From positions 1 through 5,099 of the forward strand of contig CAMWUZ010000148.1 of the NCBI GenBank assembly GCA_947177595.1: a DNA stretch of 5,099 nucleotides. Direction: 5' to 3'. The notes below the pieces were generated by a model. That model ran no database searches. It was given only the letters and a program-made list of their open reading frames with translations, and was not told where the DNA came from. Shown one piece after another: positions 1 through 5,099 of the stretch; the first letter of the stretch is position 1, and each line of letters starts with the position of its first letter. This DNA is from an uncultured Porphyromonadaceae bacterium (GTDB lineage Bacteria > Bacteroidota > Bacteroidia > Bacteroidales > Muribaculaceae). The position numbers were made by a program, and so were the translations under genes.

Positions 1-1014
1 AGTTCCGGAACCTCACGGCTTACATTCACACCAGACCTAAGCAAAAGCTTCAACAGAGGCTTCACAGGATATTTCACCGGCAGCCCACAGCCATCAACAA
101 AAATAGCCTCGTTCAATTCACCCAAATGGATAGGCGAAAAAATCGGCACCGTCCGTTCATCTTCCCCAAGCAGCTTAATCATCAACACCCGCGAAACAAT
201 AAACAACGGTGACGGACTCGGATACTTTGACACGGATGGAAAATTCTGCGGATTCAGAGTCAACAAAGCCGAAGGAGGGAAAATCTACCCTGCAAATCCT
301 GTCAGCCTCTCTCCAGGCACAGAAATATTCAGAAACAACAATAAGAGCTGGAATGACAAGCTGAGTGCAGACACCGCAACCAGGACTCTTGACATTGAAA
401 TAACACTCCGTGTAAAGCCGGACCTTGCTATCATAGACATTAAAGATGAGGACGGCAACACTATCACAGCCACTGCACCTGCAGAAATTTCCCCCGCTGC
501 AAAACCACAGGAAACACGGCAGAATGAAATACTCGCAAAAACCGGAGCGACAATATATAAGGTTGTAAAAATCACCAACCTTGCCGCCGGAATGTTCATA
601 CCATCGTCTATCCTGACAAACCTGAGAAGAGATGCATTGGAGAAGCTTGACAAACTGCGGCTAAACAACCATAAATACACCTACCGCCTACCGGCCAAAC
701 CTGACGTCAGAAAATTCATTGAAGGCAAGACACTATCTGCCGGCGAAAATATTTCAAACGTCATTGCAGAGAAATTTTACCGTGACCTCGGAGCAAAATC
801 CGCATCCAAAGCCTTTGAATGCAATAAAAGCAGCATTAAAAAGGGCACTCCCCTCATGACTACACGCTACTGCCTGCGGCGCGAGTGCGGCAAATGCCTC
901 AAAACACCGGAGGGCGCTCAATGGAAAGCTCCTCTCACCATTAAATCCGGCAACTACACCTTCGCGCTCACATTTGACTGTGCCAACTGCCGCATGAACG
1001 TCAATTACATATAG
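1..1014 (+). CDS. U32 family peptidase / RNA hydroxylase-like protein, C-terminal part (5' end outside window)
   Basis: Frame 1 is open from the first base to TAG at 1012-1014, giving about 337 residues that lack the N-terminus. An internal ATG at 592 is not the start, because clear family sequence lies upstream of it. The segment 'FNRGFTGYF' (about residues 18-26), then 'SPKWIGEKIGTV' and 'NNGDGLGYFD', are typical of the C-terminal region (DUF3656/collagenase-like) of long U32 proteins of about 600-650 aa. The end carries the usual cysteine-rich tail, 'TTRYCLRRECGKC' and 'FDCANCRM', which could bind metal or an Fe-S cluster (inference). U32 proteins are annotated as peptidases. Characterised members such as E. 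coli RlhA and TrhP act in rRNA or tRNA hydroxylation, and RlhA shares the long architecture, so an RNA-modifying role in the cytosol is more likely than proteolysis. One cysteine (codon 886-888) is extra compared with the usual leucine, as I recall the family. The N-terminal catalytic part is not visible, so no gene symbol is given. Confidence 0.9.
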   Translation, partial: SSGTSRLTFTPDLSKSFNRGFTGYFTGSPQPSTKIASFNSPKWIGEKIGTVRSSSPSSLIINTRETINNGDGLGYFDTDGKFCGFRVNKAEGGKIYPANPVSLSPGTEIFRNNNKSWNDKLSADTATRTLDIEITLRVKPDLAIIDIKDEDGNTITATAPAEISPAAKPQETRQNEILAKTGATIYKVVKITNLAAGMFIPSSILTNLRRDALEKLDKLRLNNHKYTYRLPAKPDVRKFIEGKTLSAGENISNVIAEKFYRDLGAKSASKAFECNKSSIKKGTPLMTTRYCLRRECGKCLKTPEGAQWKAPLTIKSGNYTFALTFDCANCRMNVNYI

Positions 1015-1073
1015 CCTCCAATACCATACACCCAGCCATAGATGCGCCTGAGGTGGTCAACCTCACATATAGC
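1008..1073 (+). repeat. Short imperfect direct repeat (ACATATAGC) flanking the U32 stop and its 3' region
   Basis: ACATATAGC occurs at 1008-1016 and again at 1065-1073. Each copy is followed by CTCC or TCC, so about 12 of 13 bases match, with a 57-nt offset. The first copy spans the U32 stop codon. It may be a relic of a slipped duplication or pure chance. No inverted ends or transposase accompany it. Confidence 0.3.
1049..1065 (+). other. Hairpin downstream of the U32 gene
   Basis: TGAGGT and ACCTCA form a perfect 6-bp stem with a 5-nt loop, 34 nt after the U32 stop codon. No T-run follows, so it is not a canonical intrinsic terminator. It could still protect or define the 3' end of the U32 transcript. 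No other terminator is visible before the next promoter. Confidence 0.35.
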
Positions 1074-1105
1074 TCCTTACCCGCATTGTGAAACGCGCAG
1101 CCCTA

Positions 1106-1136
1106 TTGCACACTATCACAATTATATATAACTTTG
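1106..1136 (+). promoter_or_regulatory. Bacteroidota-type promoter for the structured RNA
   Basis: TTG at 1106-1108 and TAACTTTG at 1129-1136 match the primary sigma consensus of Bacteroidota (-33 TTTG or TTG, -7 TAnnTTTG) with exactly 20 nt between them. The same spacing is seen in the galE promoter of this window. Transcription should begin about 6 nt after the -7 element, near 1142. The context is a 92-nt gap after the U32 stop codon. Confidence 0.7.
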
Positions 1137-1141
1137 CAATC

Positions 1142-1506
1142 GCAGACCGCTTGGACCACGCCTGTAGGGTGAGGTTCTTAACCGAGCCAACCCCCGGTCC
1201 GGGGATTGAGGGCGGGATGTGACATACATAGAAAGCGTTTATCCGCGCTGATTCTTGACACTCTGAAATGTCTCGCAAACTTTTCTTATCTATGTCAAGG
1301 ATTGAGCAACGGTAGATGCCCGTGGATATGTAAGATATCGGCAACTCCTGTGGTGACATGATGTATCATGTCCGCCTGAGTCCGTCATATTATTGCATAT
1401 ACAGGCGTGGGCTTCTGCGTTGCCGTCCGACATAGATAGGGCAATGCGAGAAGCCTCAGAGTGTAGGACGGTAACAGATACAGATTCCTACGCTTTTTGT
1501 TTTTTT
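1142..1506 (+). ncRNA. Putative structured RNA of about 365 nt (stand-alone ncRNA or long leader), class unknown
   Basis: The stretch has a promoter at its start, an intrinsic terminator at its end and no convincing protein frame. Complementary segments suggest an ordered fold. A closing helix of 11 Watson-Crick pairs joins 1156-1166 to 1400-1410. A GC-rich hairpin lies at 1188-1208. A helix of about 14 pairs joins 1247-1260 to 1293-1307, with two to three G-U pairs and a bulged A1305. Hairpins follow at 1317-1343 and 1344-1381; the latter has a perfect 7-bp top stem and a 4-nt loop. A 15-bp bulged hairpin pairs 1410-1424 with 1440-1455. The loop of that last hairpin (1429-1438) is exactly complementary to 1287-1296. 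Hallmarks of RNase P RNA, tmRNA (resume codon, tag, tRNA-like ends) and SRP RNA were looked for and are absent. It is long for 6S RNA; a relation to 6S or Bacteroidales-1 RNA cannot be excluded. It may regulate the NTPase gene starting 41 nt downstream. Confidence 0.6.
1458..1506 (+). terminator. Intrinsic terminator ending the structured RNA
   Basis: AGAGTGTAGGA (1458-1468) pairs with TCCTACGCTTT (1486-1496) in an 11-bp stem containing two G-T pairs, with a 17-nt loop. The T-rich tract TTTTTGTTTTTTT runs from 1494 to 1506. It lies 40 nt upstream of the NTPase start codon, so it would end the RNA or attenuate the downstream pair. GGACGG (1466-1471) on the 5' arm can alternatively pair with CCGTCC at 1423-1428, which would open this stem. 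Confidence 0.75.
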
Positions 1507-1546
1507 ATAGACGCCAACGAGGGGAAGACCGCGGCACCGAAACATT

Positions 1547-1978
1547 ATGAAAATCTTATTAATTTATGGCGAACAAGACGCCGGAAAAACCACAGTGTGC
1601 AAGCGAGTATTTTCTGCACTAAAAGGTTTAGGAGCTACCCTCAATTATTACGAACTGTTTCCGTGGGGAGATGATTTCAAAGCAATTTTTACCGTAAATG
1701 GTATCAAAATCGGCATTTCTTCCGCCGGTGACTCAAAGCAACTTATAGCCGAAGCGAGACAGTTCGGACAGGAAAATGGATGTGATATTTTAGTTGGAGC
1801 GGTAAGATATCATACCCATTACAACGAGGTATTTACAGATCTCACCTGCAATAAAGATTTTTTCTGGCTCGAGTTTAGCAAAGGTGAAGTAACCGATGAA
1901 GAAAAGGATAAGCGCGGGTTTATTATGGCACTTGAAGTCCTTAGTAAAATCAAAGAAAATCTAAATCTCTGCTATTGA
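1547..1978 (+). CDS. Small P-loop NTPase of unknown function
   Basis: This 143-residue protein opens with a beta strand and a textbook Walker A loop, 'GEQDAGKT' at residues 8-15, so it should bind ATP or GTP. A second conserved-looking segment, 'IGISSAGDS' (residues 55-63), and a hydrophobic strand, 'DILVGAVR' (80-87), occupy places where small kinase-like P-loop proteins have their second strand and Walker B or switch region. A classical Walker B acidic residue is not obvious. No signal peptide or membrane segment is seen, so it is cytosolic. It resembles small uncharacterised P-loop proteins of Bacteroidota and their mobile elements; this is recall, not a search. ATG at 1547 places the first strand right before the Walker A loop, as expected; the upstream region is A-rich rather than Shine-Dalgarno-like. 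The gene follows the terminator of the structured RNA by 40 nt and precedes the lipoprotein gene by 5 nt, suggesting co-transcription. The substrate is unknown. Confidence 0.85.
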   Translation: MKILLIYGEQDAGKTTVCKRVFSALKGLGATLNYYELFPWGDDFKAIFTVNGIKIGISSAGDSKQLIAEARQFGQENGCDILVGAVRYHTHYNEVFTDLTCNKDFFWLEFSKGEVTDEEKDKRGFIMALEVLSKIKENLNLCY

Positions 1979-1983
1979 TAACA

Positions 1984-3438
1984 ATGAAAATGCTTAAAAA
2001 ACTTATGAAAGTGATGGCTATTATGATGTGCGTAATAGCCCTGAATAGCTGTGATAACGGTCCTGACTACGGAAAGATGCGCGTATCGCGAATGGATATT
2101 GTCGGTGCCAAAGCTGTCGGATTCATTGACGCTGACAATAATTCTCGCGGTGAAGCAATCTCATCCGGCCTTTACAAAATTGATGCCGCCGGAAATATCA
2201 CCGCAGTAGCAGTCTATTTCACCGAAGATGAGAGCGGCAATCAGTCCAAGCACGAATCTGAAGTTAAAATGGGAGGTGGATCAATGAAAGATGTCGGCAA
2301 CGACTTTATCTATTTTACTGGTTGTTGGTTTGTAGATAAAAAAGGAGAGCTTATTCCCGAGCAGCTTCCCTTTAGAATTTTAGTTCGCAAATCTGACGGC
2401 AAAATGTGGAACCTTGATTATAAAGCATGTGGGCTTAATATTCAGGACTTTGACGACCGGCAATTTTTCCAGTCCTACGACGGCACTTTGTATTATGCCT
2501 CTTGTGAGAGCTTTGATAATAGGATAGTTGAGAACATCTACAAGTTTGACCTAAAAACCGAACCGGCAACAATTCAACAAGTTACAGCGAATATAGAACT
2601 TTACCCACCATACGCAGTTGACTCTAAAGGAGTGATTTGTGCCCCGGTTAATAAATTCAGGTCACATTATTATTCAAATAAAATAGCATGGCCTAACTCC
2701 GGATTTCAAGAAATCAAGGGTGTAAGTACAGCCCGCACTGACTACAGCGATCAAGTTGAAGGTTTGGTAATTGAACCGGATGACTATTATTCTGTTGTCT
2801 GCTTCCGTGGGCAGTTCTATCAGTTAGGGGCATATGATTATAATAGTAATATATCAGAATACCCGTTTGTTGATTTAGCAACCTGCAATAAGATTTTGAT
2901 TGGAGACACACCCGGCAGCGCGAGTGTGGACGAATCTGAAACAATCAATCTCAAAAATGACATTCTTGCCAAGTGGGGTTTCGAATCTTATTCATCTTCT
3001 TCATCAATTATGGTTACACCGGACTATATCCTTTTATCCACAAGACTTGACAGTGAAGACAAATGTTGGATTTCAGCCCTCAACCCTGAGAAGAAAGAGT
3101 GGAAATGGATTACCGAGACCCCGGATTTAATAAATTTTAATAAAAGTATATTTTATAATAACCGCTATTGGAGCATCACTGAGCAGGATAATGCATTGGG
3201 TGCATTCTGGTTCCACCCCGGTTCATTCGAATCAGGTTTTGTCAAGTTCAACGTCACCTTACCTGACTATATAAATTCATCAAAGTATGAAGCAGTTGAC
3301 GGCAAAGTAATCTTCTCCGGCATTAATCCTGCCGATTCACACCTTGTAAAGGTGGCGGTAGATCTTATGACCGGTAATGCAATCACCAACGACGAAGCAC
3401 CGGAAATGTTCTTTTCAACACTGATTTCGCTCAACTAA
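1984..3438 (+). CDS. Lipoprotein of unknown function, possibly beta-propeller-like
   Basis: This is a 484-residue protein with a lipoprotein signal peptide: lysine-rich n-region, hydrophobic core and lipobox LNSC, making Cys23 the lipidated residue. The mature protein would sit on the outer membrane or cell surface. The residues after the cysteine (DNGPD) are mildly acidic, so surface export is possible but not certain. The body is rich in aromatic residues and short strands with recurring units such as 'LYKIDAAGNI', 'IYKFDLKTE' and 'ISALNPEKKEW', reminiscent of kelch, BNR or other propeller blades. No catalytic motif is recognisable. A TTG at 1975 could extend the frame by three codons and overlap the NTPase stop, but ATG at 1984, 5 nt after that stop, gives a normal signal peptide. 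The close spacing implies translational coupling to the P-loop NTPase. The gene is visibly more AT-rich than galE, which hints at an accessory origin. A strong terminator follows. Confidence 0.88.
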   Translation: MKMLKKLMKVMAIMMCVIALNSCDNGPDYGKMRVSRMDIVGAKAVGFIDADNNSRGEAISSGLYKIDAAGNITAVAVYFTEDESGNQSKHESEVKMGGGSMKDVGNDFIYFTGCWFVDKKGELIPEQLPFRILVRKSDGKMWNLDYKACGLNIQDFDDRQFFQSYDGTLYYASCESFDNRIVENIYKFDLKTEPATIQQVTANIELYPPYAVDSKGVICAPVNKFRSHYYSNKIAWPNSGFQEIKGVSTARTDYSDQVEGLVIEPDDYYSVVCFRGQFYQLGAYDYNSNISEYPFVDLATCNKILIGDTPGSASVDESETINLKNDILAKWGFESYSSSSSIMVTPDYILLSTRLDSEDKCWISALNPEKKEWKWITETPDLINFNKSIFYNNRYWSITEQDNALGAFWFHPGSFESGFVKFNVTLPDYINSSKYEAVDGKVIFSGINPADSHLVKVAVDLMTGNAITNDEAPEMFFSTLISLN

Positions 3439-3484
3439 ACGCTAACGGTTATCGGTAAACCGACCGACACCAAAGCTAATCCAC

Positions 3485-3517
3485 TACGGGCTGCCCCTCG
3501 GCAGTCCGTATTTTTTT
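3485..3517 (+). terminator. Strong intrinsic terminator after the lipoprotein gene
   Basis: TACGGGCTGCC (3485-3495) pairs with GGCAGTCCGTA (3500-3510) over 11 bp including one G-T pair, with a CCTC loop, followed by seven T residues (3511-3517). It begins 47 nt after the lipoprotein stop codon and separates the NTPase-lipoprotein unit from galE. Confidence 0.9.
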
Positions 3518-3533
3518 GCTTGCCGTCAATTAT

Positions 3534-3565
3534 TTTGCATAGCACGGCAGAATTAATTACATTTG
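3534..3565 (+). promoter_or_regulatory. Bacteroidota-type promoter of galE
   Basis: TTTG at 3534-3537 and TACATTTG at 3558-3565 match the -33 and -7 consensus with 20 nt between the elements. The transcription start is expected near 3571, leaving an A/T-rich leader of about 30 nt before the galE ATG with no Shine-Dalgarno sequence, as is usual in this phylum. The promoter lies just after the preceding terminator, so galE and the DUF4105 gene form their own transcript. Confidence 0.78.
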
Positions 3566-3600
3566 CACCATAAATAAATATACTTAAATCAAACGTACAA

Positions 3601-4638
3601 ATGAAAAAAGAAAGAATTCTCGTTACCGGAGGCACCGGATATATCGGCTCACATACTGTTGTTGAACTTCAGAATGCCGGATATTCGGTCGTTATTATCG
3701 ATAACCTTTCAAACTCCAACAAGGAGGTGCTTGACGGCATTGAAAAAATAACCGGAATTCGCCCTGACTTCGTTGAGGCTGATTGCACAGATATGGACGC
3801 ACTCAAAGCTCTCTTCGCTAAGTATCCAGACATTAAAGGTATCATCAACTTCGCTGCAAGCAAGGCTGTCGGCGAATCTATGGAGAAACCCATACTTTAC
3901 TATCGCAACAACCTCAACACTCTCATGAACCTGCTTGACCTTATGGCGCCAAATGGAGTCAAAGGCATAGTATTCTCCTCATCCTGCACCGTTTATGGTG
4001 AACCGGACGTAAACCCCGTAACCGAGCAGTCACCTATTAAAAAAGCTACCTCTCCTTACGGAAACACCAAGCAGATTTCAGAAGAAATCATCACTGACGT
4101 TATCAATGCAGGCGCACCGTTCAAAAGCGTAATCCTCAGATACTTCAACCCCGTAGGAGCACATCCTTCCGCTGAAATCGGTGAGCTGCCCAACGGTGTT
4201 CCACAGAACCTCATACCCTACATCACACAAACAGCTATAGGAATTCGCAAGGAGCTAAGTGTGTTCGGCAACGACTACCCCACCCCTGACGGCTCATGCA
4301 TCCGCGACTTCATAAATGTAGTTGACCTCGCTAAAGCTCATGTGAAAGCTATGGATCGTATGCTCGAAAATCCCGAAGCTGCCCCCATCGAAATATATAA
4401 TCTGGGTACAGGAAACGGAGTTAGCGTACTCGAACTTATCAATACATTTGAAAGCGCGACCGGCGTGAAAGTTCCTTATAAAATCGTTGGTCGTCGCCCA
4501 GGTGACATTGAAAAAGTCTGGGGTAACCCCTCACACGCCAACGAAGTACTCGGATGGACTGCTGATACTCCCCTTGCCGACACTATGCGCAGTGCCTGGG
4601 CATGGCAGTGCCGTCTCAGAGAAAGAGGCATCATGTAA
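3601..4638 (+). CDS. galE: UDP-glucose 4-epimerase
   Basis: GalE interconverts UDP-glucose and UDP-galactose through an NAD+-dependent keto intermediate, serving the Leloir pathway and polysaccharide or glycan synthesis in the cytosol. The 345-residue length is normal (E. coli 338). It is a short-chain dehydrogenase-type Rossmann protein. The NAD motif GGTGYIG is at residues 10-16, and the conserved 'NFAASKAVGES' is at 83-93. The catalytic Ser128 lies in 'SSSCTVYG', and Tyr153 and Lys157 lie in 'YGNTK'. The 25-residue Ser-to-Tyr spacing equals that of E. coli (Ser124, Tyr149). The C-terminal substrate domain includes 'RYFNPVGAHP' (180-189) and 'GRRPGD' (297-302). Valine 306 occupies the position of E. 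coli Tyr299 and human Cys307, which controls whether N-acetylated sugars fit. The small residue suggests that UDP-GlcNAc/GalNAc may also be accepted (inference). ATG at 3601 follows its own promoter; the DUF4105 gene follows after 9 nt. Confidence 0.97.
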   Translation: MKKERILVTGGTGYIGSHTVVELQNAGYSVVIIDNLSNSNKEVLDGIEKITGIRPDFVEADCTDMDALKALFAKYPDIKGIINFAASKAVGESMEKPILYYRNNLNTLMNLLDLMAPNGVKGIVFSSSCTVYGEPDVNPVTEQSPIKKATSPYGNTKQISEEIITDVINAGAPFKSVILRYFNPVGAHPSAEIGELPNGVPQNLIPYITQTAIGIRKELSVFGNDYPTPDGSCIRDFINVVDLAKAHVKAMDRMLENPEAAPIEIYNLGTGNGVSVLELINTFESATGVKVPYKIVGRRPGDIEKVWGNPSHANEVLGWTADTPLADTMRSAWAWQCRLRERGIM

Positions 4639-4647
4639 TTTCAACTG

Positions 4648-5070
4648 ATGCGTCACATAACCCGCAGGATATTAGTGCTCGTGGCGGTAATGCTCTTCGC
4701 ATTGCCGCCATACACTTTTGCCATCACGGCTGATTCAACTACTGTTGTCAGTCTCATCACCTGTGCACCCGGACGCGACATTTACGAGCTGGAAGGTCAT
4801 ACCGCGCTCAGAATCCGAGATGCCCGGAATGACTATGTTGTAAACTGGGGGCTCTTCGACTTTGACGCGCCCAACTTCGTTTACCGCTTTGTCAAAGGTG
4901 AAACAGACTATATGTGTGGGGCAATACCTACCGACATCTTCCTCAGCTACTATATGCGCGCAGGCAGAGAGGTCACTGAGCAGGTTTTATCACTTAGCAC
5001 AGAAGAAGCAGCCGGAGTTGTATCGGCAGTACAGACAAATCTGTTACCGCATAATAGGGTTTACATATAA
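4648..5070 (+). CDS. DUF4105 (Lnb N-terminal periplasmic domain) protein, cut short by in-frame stops; likely pseudogene or sequence error
   Basis: The frame starts 9 nt after galE and is probably co-transcribed with it. Residues 1-25 form a Sec signal peptide: basic 'MRHITRR', a hydrophobic core, then 'TFA' before the cut, so the product is periplasmic. The mature part follows the DUF4105 family: 'LITCAPGRDIYELEGHTALRI' with the invariant-looking GHT, then 'NWGLFDF' and 'FVYRFVKGETDY', ending at 'NRVYI'. TAA at 5068-5070 stops it at 140 residues, whereas family members are several hundred residues long. Homology continues in the same frame past two TAA codons, as VYI*N*VKDTCSTR, where the family reads VY-x-YN(Y/F)-x-x-D-N-C-x-T-R. 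The frame is therefore intact but both Tyr positions are stops, and the gene runs off the right edge. The lost cysteine is the likely nucleophile if the domain is a permuted NlpC/P60-type fold with the GHT histidine (inference). No other periplasmic role can be named. Confidence 0.8.
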   Translation: MRHITRRILVLVAVMLFALPPYTFAITADSTTVVSLITCAPGRDIYELEGHTALRIRDARNDYVVNWGLFDFDAPNFVYRFVKGETDYMCGAIPTDIFLSYYMRAGREVTEQVLSLSTEEAAGVVSAVQTNLLPHNRVYI

Positions 5071-5099
5071 AACTAAGTGAAGGACACATGCTCTACACG
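5071..5099 (+). other. Continuation of the DUF4105 reading frame beyond the stop, to the window edge
   Basis: In the frame of the upstream gene these bases read N-stop-VKDTCSTR. This matches the DUF4105 core motif around its conserved cysteine (codon 5089-5091) except for a second TAA at 5074-5076 and Thr for the usual Asn before the cysteine. This shows that the true gene extends past the window and that no frameshift or insertion lies at the break. Confidence 0.6.

Noticed and set aside
1268..1315. A 15-codon frame inside the structured RNA (MSRKLFLSMSRIEQR)
   Set aside because: It has no ribosome-binding signal, overlaps the long 1247-1307 helix, and shows neither a tmRNA-like tag ending nor leader-peptide codon runs. 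A chance frame is more likely.
1063..1359. A 98-codon minus-strand open frame across the intergenic region
   Set aside because: It runs antisense through the structured RNA, has no promoter or family resemblance, and its composition looks like a translated non-coding sequence. A promoter and terminator on the opposite strand explain the region better.
1142..1506. Identification of the RNA as RNase P RNA, tmRNA or SRP RNA
   Set aside because: The RNase P core (GAGGAAAGTCC), the tmRNA ends and Ala-Ala tag, and the SRP GGAAG-type loop are all absent by eye, so only an unassigned RNA is claimed.
1393..1674. A 93-codon plus-strand frame overlapping the RNA terminator and the NTPase start
   Set aside because: It runs through the terminator T tract and overlaps the Walker A coding part of the real NTPase gene in another frame; it has no recognisable product.
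1975..1983. TTG at 1975 as the start of the lipoprotein gene
   Set aside because: It would overlap the NTPase stop and add only three residues before a normal lipoprotein signal peptide. ATG at 1984 is the better start.
5068..5099. Insertion of a mobile element at the break in the DUF4105 gene
   Set aside because: The same reading frame keeps matching the family motif after the stop, so the sequence is continuous with the gene rather than foreign.

Overview
The window looks like chromosomal DNA from a gut-type Bacteroidota (order Bacteroidales, possibly Muribaculaceae). Three things point that way. Two promoters match the phylum-specific form TTG-N20-TAnnTTTG. Start codons lack clear Shine-Dalgarno sequences and sit behind A-rich leaders. 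The protein families fit: a U32 peptidase with a C-terminal DUF3656-type region, a lipoprotein with an LNSC lipobox, GalE, and a DUF4105 (Lnb N-terminal periplasmic domain) protein. The genus assignment is inference.

Layout. Bases 1-1014 hold the C-terminal part of a U32-family protein entering from the left edge. The gap 1015-1546 contains no convincing gene. It does contain a Bacteroidota promoter (1106-1136), a highly self-complementary stretch, and a strong intrinsic terminator (1458-1506), all on the + strand. I read this as a structured RNA of about 365 nt that I cannot assign to a known class. Next come a small P-loop NTPase (1547-1978) and, 5 nt later, a lipoprotein of unknown function (1984-3438), closed by a strong terminator (3485-3517). 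A second promoter (3534-3565) then drives galE (3601-4638) and, 9 nt later, a DUF4105 periplasmic protein (from 4648). The DUF4105 frame is broken near the right edge by two in-frame TAA codons, at positions where the family has tyrosines.

How the parts work together. The U32 protein (probably RNA modification) and galE (nucleotide-sugar supply) are housekeeping-like and unrelated. The NTPase-lipoprotein pair looks like a two-gene accessory unit. It is preceded by the structured RNA and has no other recognisable promoter. The RNA is therefore either an independent non-coding RNA or a long structured leader that controls read-through into the pair. This RNA is the most interesting object here. 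The likely pseudogenisation, or sequence error, at the right edge is second.
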